From the NCBI GenBank assembly GCA_947589145.1, contig CANQCB010000002.1, positions 1 through 43,996 of the forward strand: a stretch of 43,996 nucleotides of DNA, given 5' to 3'. Below the pieces are notes generated by a model, which saw only the letters and a program-made list of their open reading frames with translations, did no database searches and had not been told where the DNA came from. This DNA is from an uncultured Clostridia bacterium. Lineage in GTDB: Bacteria > Bacillota > Clostridia > Christensenellales > Pumilibacteraceae. Of the stretch, positions 31,852-40,008 are shown piece after piece; the first letter of the stretch is position 1; the number at the start of each line of letters is the position of its first letter. A program made the translations under genes and the position numbers.

Positions 31852-33546
31852 ATGCTGGAAAGGATAACGATAAGCAATCTTGCGTTGATTTCCGACGCGG
31901 AATTGACTTTTTCGGACAAATTGAATATACTCAGCGGCGAAACGGGCGCGGGCAAATCCATTATTGTTGACGCGCTCATGTTGCTTATGGGCGGTAAATA
32001 TGACAAAACAATGCTCAGTTACGGGGCGGAAAGCGGCTTCGTGGAAGGGCTGTTTTCTTTTGATGAGACAAAAACCGAGTTTTTACCCGAGTACGGAATA
32101 GACGCGGACGCGGAACTCATCGTTAATCGCAAATTTTACTCGGACGGAAAAAACGATATAAGAGTAAACGGAAAGAGCGTTACCGCAAAAATGCTCAAAG
32201 CCATTATGTCGCACTTTGTGGATATTTGCGGGCAAAACGAATATCAGGTGCTTGCGAACAAGCGCGAGCACGCTTCCATTCTCGACGCGTACCTGTCGGA
32301 TGAACTTGCTCCCGCGCTCGGCGAGGCGGCGGCGCTGTTTGCCGAGTATACGGACGTTAAAAAGAAAATGGCGTTGATAGGGAACACCGAACAGCGTTTG
32401 CAACGAATCGATATTTTGACGTATCAGATCAACGAAATCGACCGAGCGAATATAAGGGAAGGCGAGGAAGAGGAACTGACCGAGTATCGCAACAGGGCGA
32501 TGCACTCCGAAAAAATCAAACTTGCTCTCGGCGGCGCAACGGATGAATTGACTCGCGACGGCGGCTGCGTCGACAGCCTTTATGCCGTTTTGAAGTCTGT
32601 CGGTTCGATTGCCGACATTTCAGCCGAATACGGGGATATAAATGCGCGTTTGAATGCGATCGCAGTTGAACTCGACGATATATCGGGAACGGTATCGTCA
32701 TTGCTTTCCGACGTGGATTTCAACGAAGCCGACCTCGAAAATGCGGAATCACGTTTGCAACAAATAAGATCGATACGGAAAAAATACGGCGATTTGGCGG
32801 AATTGCCCGATAAATACAAAAAATTGTGCGCAGAATTGCAAGTTTTGCAAAACAGCGACGAGGAATACGAATATCTCTGCGAAACGAAAAAGAAACTGCT
32901 CGGCAAATTGTACGACGTTTGCAAAGAAGTTTCGACAATACGTAAAAAGGGCGCGCTCGGATTGGAAGAGGACGTGAAGCGCGAACTTTCCGCGCTCGGT
33001 ATGAAAAATGCCGAATTTAAGGTCTCGTTTGCGGATTACCCGAGCGAGACGGACTTTGAAAAAACCGTAAGCGCAAAGGGCGCGGACGATATCGAATTTT
33101 TACTTTCTCCCAACATCGGACAGCCTTTATTGCCGCTTATTAAGATAATATCGGGTGGCGAAATGTCCCGCTTTATGCTGGCGCTTAAAGTAATTACCAG
33201 CAAATACGGCGAGTTGGATACGATGATTTTCGACGAAATCGACACCGGTATCAGCGGAAAAATCGGGCAGGAAGTGGCAAAAAAACTTGCCGATATTTCC
33301 CGTTCGAGCCAAGTATTGTGCGTAACGCATCTTCCTCAAATAGCGGCAATGGCAGATTTTCAATATTATATAGAAAAGAGTACGGACGGCAAATCCACCA
33401 GAACGGACGTGCGTTGTTTGGACAGAGAGGGCATGATAAACGAGATTTCCCGACTCTCGGGAGCGCGCGGCATCAGTTCGGCGGCGCGGTTGTCTGCGTC
33501 GGAGCTCAAAGATTGGTGCGACTCTTACAAAAAAAGTCTCGAATAG
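31852..33546 (+). CDS. recN: DNA repair protein RecN
   Basis: SMC-like ATPase acting early in double-strand-break repair. Walker A GETGAGKS (residues 29–36) follows LERITISNLALISDAELTF; the coiled-coil arms span roughly 150–360; the C-terminal ABC signature ISGGEMSRFMLALK and Walker B TMIFDEIDTGISG are intact, with LCVTHLPQIAA behind. Length 564 matches the family. The ATG is 3 bases after the argR stop. A terminator follows at 33574. Confidence 0.97.
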   Translation: MLERITISNLALISDAELTFSDKLNILSGETGAGKSIIVDALMLLMGGKYDKTMLSYGAESGFVEGLFSFDETKTEFLPEYGIDADAELIVNRKFYSDGKNDIRVNGKSVTAKMLKAIMSHFVDICGQNEYQVLANKREHASILDAYLSDELAPALGEAAALFAEYTDVKKKMALIGNTEQRLQRIDILTYQINEIDRANIREGEEEELTEYRNRAMHSEKIKLALGGATDELTRDGGCVDSLYAVLKSVGSIADISAEYGDINARLNAIAVELDDISGTVSSLLSDVDFNEADLENAESRLQQIRSIRKKYGDLAELPDKYKKLCAELQVLQNSDEEYEYLCETKKKLLGKLYDVCKEVSTIRKKGALGLEEDVKRELSALGMKNAEFKVSFADYPSETDFEKTVSAKGADDIEFLLSPNIGQPLLPLIKIISGGEMSRFMLALKVITSKYGELDTMIFDEIDTGISGKIGQEVAKKLADISRSSQVLCVTHLPQIAAMADFQYYIEKSTDGKSTRTDVRCLDREGMINEISRLSGARGISSAARLSASELKDWCDSYKKSLE

Positions 33547-33573
33547 TCATTTACATATATTTACCTTATTCAG

Positions 33574-33598
33574 GCGTCGCTCGGTGCGGCGCTTTTTT
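33574..33598 (+). terminator. Intrinsic terminator after recN
   Basis: A 7-bp GC-rich stem GCGTCGC (33574–33580) / GCGGCGC (33586–33592) with one G·U pair, loop TCGGT, and six T residues (33593–33598). It separates the recN unit from spoIVB. Confidence 0.88.
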
Positions 33599-33633
33599 GC
33601 ATAAGCACGGGATTGGCAGGCAAACATAATAAT

Positions 33634-34617
33634 ATGCGTAAAATTCGCTCGACAACCGTTTTATTGTTTATATCGATTTTTTTTATCATATTCGCTCCGC
33701 TGTCAAATGCAAACGCAACCGCGTATATTTCGGAAGTTTATCTCGGCGGATATCCGATTGCGATCGAAATGCTGAGCGACGGTCCGATAGTCAGCAGCGT
33801 ATCCGAGAATTACGCGCTGTCGGGAGAAATTAAAACAGGGGACGTAATCAAGAGTATAAACGGACGATCCGTAAGTTCATGTACCGATATCGGCGAAATA
33901 ATTTCGGACGATGACCTCGAAACTCCGCTTCGAGTATGCGTTTTGAGATATAATTCTTATTTGAATTTGGAAATTATGCCGGAAAAGGACGTCTGTTCGG
34001 ACAAGCTAAAACTCGGTTTTGCCACAAAAGAGGGTGTCTCCGGCGTCGGAACTATGACTTTCGTTACCAAGGACGGCAAATTTTACGCGCTCGGTCATTC
34101 CATAAAAGACGGAGAAAGCACGTCTCGGTTCGTTTGCCGCAGCGGCGAGATATACAAATGCGAAATAAACGGAATAAAACGCCCCGACAACGGCAGAACG
34201 GGCAAATTGATCGGCAGGAGCGTAGATTGCGGCAGTCCTTTGGGCGAGATAGAAGAGAACTCGTTATACGGTTTGCGCGGAACATTTTACGATCCTTTCG
34301 GCGAAATCGTATCATTGATGCCTCGCGACGAAATCAAACCGGGCAAAGCGCAAATAAGAACCACATTGCGCGGTGAACCCGCATATTTCGATATAGAAAT
34401 AATCAAGGCAAGCAAACAGTCAACTGCGGCGGAAAAGGGAATGGTAATTCACGTAACTGACGCAGCGTTGATAAACAATGCAGGCGGCATATTGCAGGGA
34501 ATGAGCGGCAGTCCGATTTTGCAAAACGGAAAATTGGTAGGCGCGGTAACTCATGTTTTTACCAACGATCCTACTCGCGGCTATGGCGTTTATGCGGATT
34601 GGATGTTGACCGCATAA
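33634..34617 (+). CDS. spoIVB: SpoIVB serine peptidase (S55)
   Basis: Secreted forespore protease that cleaves SpoIVFA and so triggers pro-sigma-K processing in the mother cell. An N-terminal signal/anchor (VLLFISIFFIIFAPLSNANA), a PDZ domain (about 50–115; LSGEIKTGDVIKSING), and the S55 domain with YALGHSI (H155), VIHVTDAALI (D276) and GMSGSPI (S291/S293) make the call clear. At 327 residues it is shorter than Bacillus (426), mainly in linkers. ATG 33634 is preferred to TTG 33613. It follows recN as in Bacillus, but spo0A, its normal next neighbour, is not here. Confidence 0.95.
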   Translation: MRKIRSTTVLLFISIFFIIFAPLSNANATAYISEVYLGGYPIAIEMLSDGPIVSSVSENYALSGEIKTGDVIKSINGRSVSSCTDIGEIISDDDLETPLRVCVLRYNSYLNLEIMPEKDVCSDKLKLGFATKEGVSGVGTMTFVTKDGKFYALGHSIKDGESTSRFVCRSGEIYKCEINGIKRPDNGRTGKLIGRSVDCGSPLGEIEENSLYGLRGTFYDPFGEIVSLMPRDEIKPGKAQIRTTLRGEPAYFDIEIIKASKQSTAAEKGMVIHVTDAALINNAGGILQGMSGSPILQNGKLVGAVTHVFTNDPTRGYGVYADWMLTA

Positions 34618-34710
34618 CGGGAAATACATATTATGTCTGACATAATATTATAAAAATTAATTGATTTTTGGATAAATCATATATTTTGACATAAAAACAT
34701 ATAGTTTATT
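34618..34710. promoter_or_regulatory. AT-rich intergenic region with a 21-bp perfect palindrome
   Basis: The palindrome spans 34628–34648: arms ATATTATGTC and GACATAATAT around a central T. A third copy of the half-site TGACATAA is at 34687–34694, 49 bp further on, inside the spacer of the sigma-E-type promoter. A smaller inverted repeat, TGATTT (34662–34667) / AAATCA (34674–34679), lies between. No T-run follows, so this looks like a protein-binding operator rather than a terminator. The bound regulator is unknown. Confidence 0.55.
34677..34705 (+). promoter_or_regulatory. Sigma-E-type promoter of the SpoIIM-like gene
   Basis: TCATATT (34677–34683), 14-bp spacer, CATATAGT (34698–34705). Against the Bacillus mother-cell sigma-E pattern ((T/G)(A/C)ATATT, 13–15 bp, CATACAnT) the -35 matches fully and the -10 in six of seven fixed positions. 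The predicted start of transcription is at about 34711, i.e. on the GTG start codon. Confidence 0.6.
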
Positions 34711-35325
34711 GTGTCGAAAAAAAATAATAATTTCAAATATTTTATGATGACGAAACAGGATGAGATTTCGTCTTTTGTCAAATCGAACGCAAAATGGATA
34801 GTAATATTTTGCATAATTCTGATATTCGGTTTGGTAGTAGGCGTAATATCTTCGCTTAAACCCGTAGATCCGTTTGAAACGCTTTCGACGCACAATAACT
34901 CGATTTTTATAGTGATAGAAAATGCGTCGTATTTACAGTTTCTGTTTACGTCGATGGTAACCTACGTATCGATCGTTTTTCTTTCTGCGATGTTCGGTCG
35001 ATTTTCTCTGTCTGCCATACTTCTTATTTCCGTGACGTTGGTGATGGGGTATTTTCAGTCGGGCACGGTCATTTTGGTGGTAAGGGTTTACGGAGTAATT
35101 TCCTTGCCGCTTGTAATATGCTATTCCGTCTTTTCGATTTTTGCCGATATCGTGCTGTTTTGCTTTTTCGCGACGCTTGTCAAAGCGGGCAGGGAGCGAC
35201 GAAAATACGGTTGTAAAACCTCGTTTGCGAAAACGCTTTTAGGCTCTGCATATTTGATGATAGTCATTATTTTGGCGCTGCTTATAAGATTTTTTACGGT
35301 TATCGCTTTTTCATTTTTCCTTTGA
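34711..35325 (+). CDS. Membrane protein, possibly SpoIIM-like
   Basis: 204-residue protein with about five membrane helices: WIVIFCIILIFGLVVGVI (about 30–47), then FLFTSMVTYVSIVFLSAMFG, LSAILLISVTLVMGYF, LVICYSVFSIFADIVLFCFF, and a C-terminal AYLMIVIILALLIRFFTVI. The layout (one helix, an external segment, then a helix bundle) and the position beside dacF resemble SpoIIM, the engulfment protein that scaffolds SpoIID/SpoIIP, and the promoter is of sigma-E type, as for spoIIM. No sequence motif proves it. Start is GTG 34711 or ATG 34744; neither has a ribosome site. It occupies the place of spo0A after spoIVB. Confidence 0.6.
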   Translation: MSKKNNNFKYFMMTKQDEISSFVKSNAKWIVIFCIILIFGLVVGVISSLKPVDPFETLSTHNNSIFIVIENASYLQFLFTSMVTYVSIVFLSAMFGRFSLSAILLISVTLVMGYFQSGTVILVVRVYGVISLPLVICYSVFSIFADIVLFCFFATLVKAGRERRKYGCKTSFAKTLLGSAYLMIVIILALLIRFFTVIAFSFFL

Positions 35326-35382
35326 AATACATATTTTTCATAATGACTGCGCAAAATCCTTCATATGGAGGAAAAGCGTATT

Positions 35383-36549
35383 ATGAAGAATTTCAAATTT
35401 ATTCCCGTCGTTATATGCGCCATGGCAATTTTATTCTCGGTGTCGGGAAGTATTCTCGGCGTATCCGCGGCGAATACGGACGCAGTGAATATACAATCGC
35501 CGTCCGCGATACTCGTTGAGGCGAGTACGGGTACGGTTTTATACGAACATAACTCGCACGAACACAGACCCATTGCAAGCATGGTAAAAATTATGACGCT
35601 ATGTCTGGCATTCGATTCGGTCGAAAAGGGCGAGCTCGATATTTCCGAAGAAATTACGGTGAGCGAGAACGCGTCGTCTATGGGCGGAAGTCAGGCATTT
35701 CTCGACGCGCATGCGAGCTATAAGACGGAAGAATTGCTTAAATCGATCATCATCGCGTCGGCAAACGACGCCTGTGTGGCAATCGCCGAGCGCATTGCGG
35801 GGTCGGTGGACGGTTTTGTAAAACTTATGAATGAAAAAGCGGCGGCTCTCGGCATGGCAGACACCAACTTCGTGAATTGTACGGGATTGCCTGCGCCGAA
35901 TCAATATTCCTGCGCATACGACGCGTCTCTTATGTTCGGGGAATTGATAAAACACAAAGAATATTTCGATTATTCAAAGATATGGATGTTTGATTTGGAG
36001 CATCCGAGCGGTCGTAAGACAATGTTGTCCAATACAAATAAACTCGTTCGCGCGTATGAGGGCTGCGACGGCGGTAAAACCGGCTTTACCAACGAAGCGA
36101 TGTATTGTCTGTCCGCTACCGCCGAGCGAAACGGCATGAGACTTATCAGCGTAATTACCGGCGCGCAAACATCGAAAGGGCGCAATGCGGAAATTTGCAA
36201 ACTTTTCGATTACGGCTTCGCGAACTACGAAACCAAGCAAGTCATATTCAAGGGCGTGCCGCTCGACGAGAACTTTTCCTGTCCGAATTCCAAAGAAAAA
36301 ACCTGCCGCATATCGGCGCGTACCGACGAGTTTTATCTCGTCGAGCGGGGCAAGGCGGGCGAACTGACATATAAAAAGGAATTTTACGACGGTATGAAAC
36401 TGCCCATTCCCGCAGGGACTTCGATAGGAAAAATTTCCGTACACACGGCAGACGGTTCGGCGATCGCGACAAGCGAACTCGTTACGGAAACGGACTTAAA
36501 CGAGCGCGGATATCTCGATATTCTCAAAGAATTTGCGGAGAAATGGTAA
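35383..36549 (+). CDS. dacF: D-alanyl-D-alanine carboxypeptidase (DacF-type, S11)
   Basis: Low-molecular-weight penicillin-binding protein that trims the terminal D-Ala of peptidoglycan. A signal peptide (residues 1–30, cleavage near VSAAN) is followed by the S11 domain: SMVK (S66–K69), SAN (126–128), KTG (232–234), and then the C-terminal PBP5-like beta domain (about 270–375). Length 388 is typical. ATG 35383 is chosen because the signal peptide starts there; GGAGG lies 12 nt upstream, a long spacing, and the ATG at 35365 overlaps that site. It may serve spore cortex or vegetative wall. Confidence 0.93.
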   Translation: MKNFKFIPVVICAMAILFSVSGSILGVSAANTDAVNIQSPSAILVEASTGTVLYEHNSHEHRPIASMVKIMTLCLAFDSVEKGELDISEEITVSENASSMGGSQAFLDAHASYKTEELLKSIIIASANDACVAIAERIAGSVDGFVKLMNEKAAALGMADTNFVNCTGLPAPNQYSCAYDASLMFGELIKHKEYFDYSKIWMFDLEHPSGRKTMLSNTNKLVRAYEGCDGGKTGFTNEAMYCLSATAERNGMRLISVITGAQTSKGRNAEICKLFDYGFANYETKQVIFKGVPLDENFSCPNSKEKTCRISARTDEFYLVERGKAGELTYKKEFYDGMKLPIPAGTSIGKISVHTADGSAIATSELVTETDLNERGYLDILKEFAEKW

Positions 36550-36560
36550 GGCGCAAACCG

Positions 36561-36589
36561 TTGACTATTTATTAATAAAATGATATACT
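36561..36589 (+). promoter_or_regulatory. Sigma-A promoter of scpA-scpB
   Basis: TTGACT (36561–36566), 17-bp spacer, TATACT (36584–36589) preceded by TGA (extended -10). Predicted start about 36596, giving a 65-nt leader without a clear ribosome site. The leader holds a 9-nt direct repeat GTCGAAAGT (36590–36598, 36637–36645) and a possible long-range stem GTGCGA (36601–36606) / TCGCAC (36645–36650). Confidence 0.8.
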
Positions 36590-36660
36590 GTCGAAAGTGG
36601 GTGCGAGCCTTTTTCGGCAGTATTATATTATGACGCGTCGAAAGTCGCACGGCGATTTTT

Positions 36661-37431
36661 ATGGAAGAAATCAGAGAATTCGAATCGGATGACGACTCGC
36701 TGGGCGAATCATACAGGATTAAGTTGGATATGTTCGAAGGTCCTCTTGACCTGCTTTTGCATTTGATAAAGCGCGCCAAAATCCGTATTTGCGACATATT
36801 CGTATCGGACATTACCAAACAATTCGTGGAAATTATCAACAATTCGGAAATTTTGGATCTTGATAAGGCCTCGAATTTTTTGAGCATGGCGGCAACTCTT
36901 CTGGAAATAAAAGCAAAGTCCCTGTTGCCGAAACCCGAAATTCCGTCTCAGGAAGACGACGAGGAAAAGAACGAACTGATCCGAAAGCTGAAAGAAAGGG
37001 AATACGAATTATATAAAAACGAGTCGGAAAAACTTAAAGACCTCGAAACCGTAAATATGCATTTCCGCAATCCCGACCCCACGGTAGGCGACGAACGCAC
37101 TGTATTGAAAGATATGACGATGGACGGATTGCTCGAAGCGCTTAAAAAAATATACAGCCGCATAGAAAAACGCTCGATAGATACCACGCCCAAGGAAATC
37201 GTTCGCGACCCGTTTACCGTAGAAGAAAAAATAACGAGTATTCGGAACACGTTGGACGCTGTCGGCAAAACCCGATTTTCCGATTTGTTCGGAGAGCGTA
37301 CAACGGTCAACGAAGTTACGACGACCTTTCAGGCAATTCTCGAACTGATGAAAATACAATATTTGACGGCGCAGCAAAACGAGATATTCGGCGAAATCGG
37401 TCTTGTAAAATTGGAAGAAAAGGAAGAGTAA
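36661..37431 (+). CDS. scpA: Segregation and condensation protein A
   Basis: ScpA is the kleisin of the SMC–ScpAB condensin that organises chromosomes. The N-terminal signature FEGPLDLLLHLIKRAKI (about residues 24–40) and DLDKASNFLSMAATLLEIKAKSLLP mark the family; the C-terminal winged helix (ATFQAILELMK-type, here TTFQAILELMKI) binds the SMC head. Length 256 is normal. An acidic 20-residue N-terminal extension precedes the conserved start. ATG 36661 has no ribosome site. scpB follows one base after the stop. Confidence 0.95.
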   Translation: MEEIREFESDDDSLGESYRIKLDMFEGPLDLLLHLIKRAKIRICDIFVSDITKQFVEIINNSEILDLDKASNFLSMAATLLEIKAKSLLPKPEIPSQEDDEEKNELIRKLKEREYELYKNESEKLKDLETVNMHFRNPDPTVGDERTVLKDMTMDGLLEALKKIYSRIEKRSIDTTPKEIVRDPFTVEEKITSIRNTLDAVGKTRFSDLFGERTTVNEVTTTFQAILELMKIQYLTAQQNEIFGEIGLVKLEEKEE

Positions 37432-37432
37432 A

Positions 37433-38113
37433 ATGGATATAGAAAAGTTGGATAACGTGCTCGAATCGCTGCTGTTTCTTTCGGGAGAACCTCTTCAAAT
37501 AGATACTTTGGTCTCCTCGCTCGAATTGCAAAGAAGCGAGATAAGAAAATCGCTCAACAGGCTTAAAAGCAAATATTCGGGGACGTGCGGCATACATCTT
37601 TTGGAATATAACGGAAAAGTGCAATTCGGAACAAATCCCGAATATGAGGAAGAAGTTGCGGGAGTGCTCAATCCCATAAAAGAAAAAGAACTTTCCAAAG
37701 CGACTTTGGAAACCATTGCGATTATCGCTTACAAACAACCCGTCACAAAATTGGAAGTGGAGTCCATTCGCGGAGTTAATTGCGATTATACGATACAGTC
37801 GCTGCTTTCTCTCGGTATGATAGAGGCAGTGGGAGTAAAAGACGCAATAGGGCATCCCAAACTTTACGGCACGACCGACGAATTTCTCAGGCGTTTTCGA
37901 CTTGAACGCATAGAGGAATTGCCGGATTACGAAAGCCTGTTACAAAGTATCGAGGAACTTAAAAATCGTCAACTCGAAAGCGACAGTCTTTACAATCAGT
38001 TTGAAATCGAGGAAGAGAAACCCTACTTTATGGAAGGAGAGGAGGCTACGATGATCGTTGCCGACGATCCCATCGCAGACAAAGAAATTGCGTCAACGGA
38101 CGCGGACGACTGA
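37433..38113 (+). CDS. scpB: Segregation and condensation protein B
   Basis: ScpB dimers bind ScpA in the SMC complex. Two winged-helix domains are recognisable: N-terminal NVLESLLFLSGEPLQIDTL and the diagnostic TLETIAIIAYKQPVTKLEVESIRGVNCDYTIQSLL (about 86–123), then GHPKLYGTTDEFLRRF. 226 residues; the acidic C-terminal 55 residues exceed the usual length (about 190). Ribosome site AAGGAAGAG just before ATG 37433. A terminator follows. Confidence 0.95.
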   Translation: MDIEKLDNVLESLLFLSGEPLQIDTLVSSLELQRSEIRKSLNRLKSKYSGTCGIHLLEYNGKVQFGTNPEYEEEVAGVLNPIKEKELSKATLETIAIIAYKQPVTKLEVESIRGVNCDYTIQSLLSLGMIEAVGVKDAIGHPKLYGTTDEFLRRFRLERIEELPDYESLLQSIEELKNRQLESDSLYNQFEIEEEKPYFMEGEEATMIVADDPIADKEIASTDADD

Positions 38114-38134
38114 CCCAAATACATATTTTATTTC

Positions 38135-38168
38135 AAAATGCCGATACTGAATATGTGTCGGTATTTTT
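38135..38168 (+). terminator. Intrinsic terminator after scpB
   Basis: A 13-bp stem (38135–38147 with 38155–38167, two G·U pairs), loop TGAATAT, ending in five T residues (38164–38168). It begins 21 nt after scpB. It overlaps the first possible start (GTG 38155) of the next gene. Confidence 0.85.
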
Positions 38169-38763
38169 ATGCGTTTCGATATTGATTTTGACTCTTTTCG
38201 GCGCCGAATTGCAAGCGAGCGTCGATTTTCACGCAAACATTCTTAAAAATGCAATGGACGTAAAAATTATGGCGTTTGGAATAAGTATTATGCGTGTCAA
38301 AGTATCATTCGTAGAGTTGGATTTAGCCAATAAATATGTTTGGATAAAGATAAATGAAAAATCGCTCGGTATCGCTCTTACGACGGATAGGAATAACAAG
38401 GACTCTATTTTGAACTATATGACAAACCCCATAATAAATGCGATCGACTTCAAGTATTTCGATTTGTTTGTCAGTGCCGGCATATGCGAAAATCCGTTTA
38501 TGACGGCAATGTTGCTCCAAACGGTAAGAATGGGTTTCGCTTCGGTTGTTTCATACATTAAAAACAGGCAGGATTTGGAGACCGATCAGAGTTTTGTTAT
38601 GAATTATTTCGAGAACGTTCTTAAAATCGGATTTTTCGGCATAATCGGCATAACTCTTGCAAATATTATATTTAGTTTTTTCGTAGCTGTTGTGAGAAAA
38701 ATCAGAACGAATATGAAAACAAGGAGGAAAAATGATAATAAATACCGAGCAAAAACCCATTGA
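38155..38763 (+). CDS. YtfI/DUF2953-like membrane protein
   Basis: A protein of up to 202 residues with an N-terminal hydrophobic stretch (VFLCVSILILTLFGAEL), a beta-rich middle (SVDFHANILKNAMDVKIMAFG) and a C-terminal membrane helix (IGFFGIIGITLANIIFSFFVAVV), ending basic. Position just before ytfJ and the layout fit YtfI/DUF2953, a small family of unknown role in sporulating Firmicutes; similarity is weak. The start is uncertain: GTG 38155 lies in the scpB terminator stem, so a TTG at 38182 or 38188 may be used. It overlaps ytfJ by 32 bases. Confidence 0.6.
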   Translation: MSVFLCVSILILTLFGAELQASVDFHANILKNAMDVKIMAFGISIMRVKVSFVELDLANKYVWIKINEKSLGIALTTDRNNKDSILNYMTNPIINAIDFKYFDLFVSAGICENPFMTAMLLQTVRMGFASVVSYIKNRQDLETDQSFVMNYFENVLKIGFFGIIGITLANIIFSFFVAVVRKIRTNMKTRRKNDNKYRAKTH

Positions 38764-39124
38764 AAGAGTTATGGAAACGGCGTTTTCGCGACTGAAAACG
38801 CTTGTTGACGCCGATACGGTAATAGGAAAGCCTTTGATCTTGGAGGACGGTACGGGCATTATTCCAATCAGCCGCATTGCCATGGGATTTTTGACGGGCG
38901 GAGGAGAGTACAGCGATATGACGGGCAAGTCGTGCGAATTCCCGTTTGCCGGGGGCAGCGGCGTCGGCGCGTCCGTCGTGCCCGTGGGCTTTCTCGTCAA
39001 AAAAGATAGGGACTATAAGATAATCAACGTGGGCGATAAGAGCTTGTACGATAAGATATTATCCCTCGTTCCCGAAGCGTTGGAGAAGTTGACAAATGCA
39101 TTCAATAACAATAAAAAGAAATAA
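38732..39124 (+). CDS. ytfJ: Sporulation protein YtfJ (GerW family)
   Basis: GerW/YtfJ-family protein (130 residues), a spore protein linked to germination in Bacillus. Conserved stretch: DADTVIGKPLILEDGTGIIPISRIAMGF followed by GGGE and a Gly-rich GGSGVGASVVPVGFLV, together covering the family domain (about residues 26–100). ATG 38732 has AAGGAGG directly upstream. It follows the YtfI-like gene, as in other spore formers, and overlaps the next gene by 29 bases. Confidence 0.93.
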   Translation: MIINTEQKPIERVMETAFSRLKTLVDADTVIGKPLILEDGTGIIPISRIAMGFLTGGGEYSDMTGKSCEFPFAGGSGVGASVVPVGFLVKKDRDYKIINVGDKSLYDKILSLVPEALEKLTNAFNNNKKK

Positions 39125-39950
39125 ATTTCCGCTATTTATATTTGTTATTATGTCTGTCATAGTAGCATTATCGTTCGTTTTCGTGCAAATAGACCGTCCG
39201 TTTGCCGCGAGTTTCGAAACTTCGGCAAAGAGCGCTATCGTTATCGAGCGCACGAGCGGTAAGGTACTTTATGAGAAAAACGCCGATCAAAAACTTCCGA
39301 TAGCCAGCACGACAAAAATTTTGACAGCGATTACGGTAATCGAAAACAGCAAAGACGTAAACGAGGTTGTGACCGTTCCAGACTGCGCGGTTGGAATAGA
39401 AGGAAGTTCGATATATCTCACGAAAGGAGAGAAGTTGCGTATAATAGATCTGCTTTACGGACTTATGCTTCAATCGGGTAACGACTGTGCCGTGGCGCTC
39501 GCATGTCTGACGTCGGGCAGCATAGAGCGATTTTCGCTTTTGATGAATGCGGTTGCGGCGCGAGCGGGCGCACACAATTCGCATTTCGCCAATCCTCACG
39601 GGTTGCCCGACGATAACCATTATTCCACCGCGCGTGACATGGCGGCTATCTCGGCTTACGCGATGAAAAACGCGCTTTTCCGCGAAATAGTGGGCACGGA
39701 AAATTATCGCGACTGCCCGAGCGCCGACGGCGGACGCAGGTATATACACAATAAGAATAAGATCCTTACCATGCTTGACGGCGGAAACGGGATAAAAACG
39801 GGATATACAAAAGCCGCCGGTAGATGCCTCGTGTCATCTGCAGAGAGGAACGGCAACGAGGTAATTTGCGTCGTATTGTCCTGCGGCGCGATGTTTGAAG
39901 AGAGTTGCGCTTTGATCAACGCCGCGTTTGAACAACTGAAAGGCGAGTGA
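39096..39950 (+). CDS. D-alanyl-D-alanine carboxypeptidase, short S11 form (DacB-like)
   Basis: Second penicillin-binding S11 enzyme of the window: STTK (S71–K74), SGN (127–129) and KTG (234–236) are in place. An N-terminal anchor/signal (FPLFIFVIMSVIVALSFVFV) precedes the domain. At 284 residues it ends after the catalytic domain and lacks the C-terminal beta domain found in the 388-residue paralog at 35383. Position between scpAB/ytfJ and rluB matches Bacillus dacB, a spore cortex enzyme, but spmA-spmB, usually between dacB and rluB, are missing. Start overlaps ytfJ. Confidence 0.9.
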   Translation: MHSITIKRNKFPLFIFVIMSVIVALSFVFVQIDRPFAASFETSAKSAIVIERTSGKVLYEKNADQKLPIASTTKILTAITVIENSKDVNEVVTVPDCAVGIEGSSIYLTKGEKLRIIDLLYGLMLQSGNDCAVALACLTSGSIERFSLLMNAVAARAGAHNSHFANPHGLPDDNHYSTARDMAAISAYAMKNALFREIVGTENYRDCPSADGGRRYIHNKNKILTMLDGGNGIKTGYTKAAGRCLVSSAERNGNEVICVVLSCGAMFEESCALINAAFEQLKGE

Positions 39951-40008
39951 AAAACAATAACATCGATGACGGTCGGATACGAAATATTGCGTTCTCAATG
40001 AAAAACGT

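Noticed and set aside
33598..33631. Sigma-G-like promoter before spoIVB (TGCATA ... CATAATA)
   Set aside because: The boxes resemble the consensus but are 21 bp apart instead of 17–18, and the second ends 2 nt before the start codon.
33613..33634. TTG 33613 as spoIVB start
   Set aside because: It adds seven residues before a well-formed signal peptide and has no better ribosome site than ATG 33634.
34633..34653. Six-codon reading frame (Met-Ser-Asp-Ile-Ile-Leu) within the palindrome
   Set aside because: Too short, no ribosome site; the palindromic arms explain the sequence. The match to a truB segment is probably chance.
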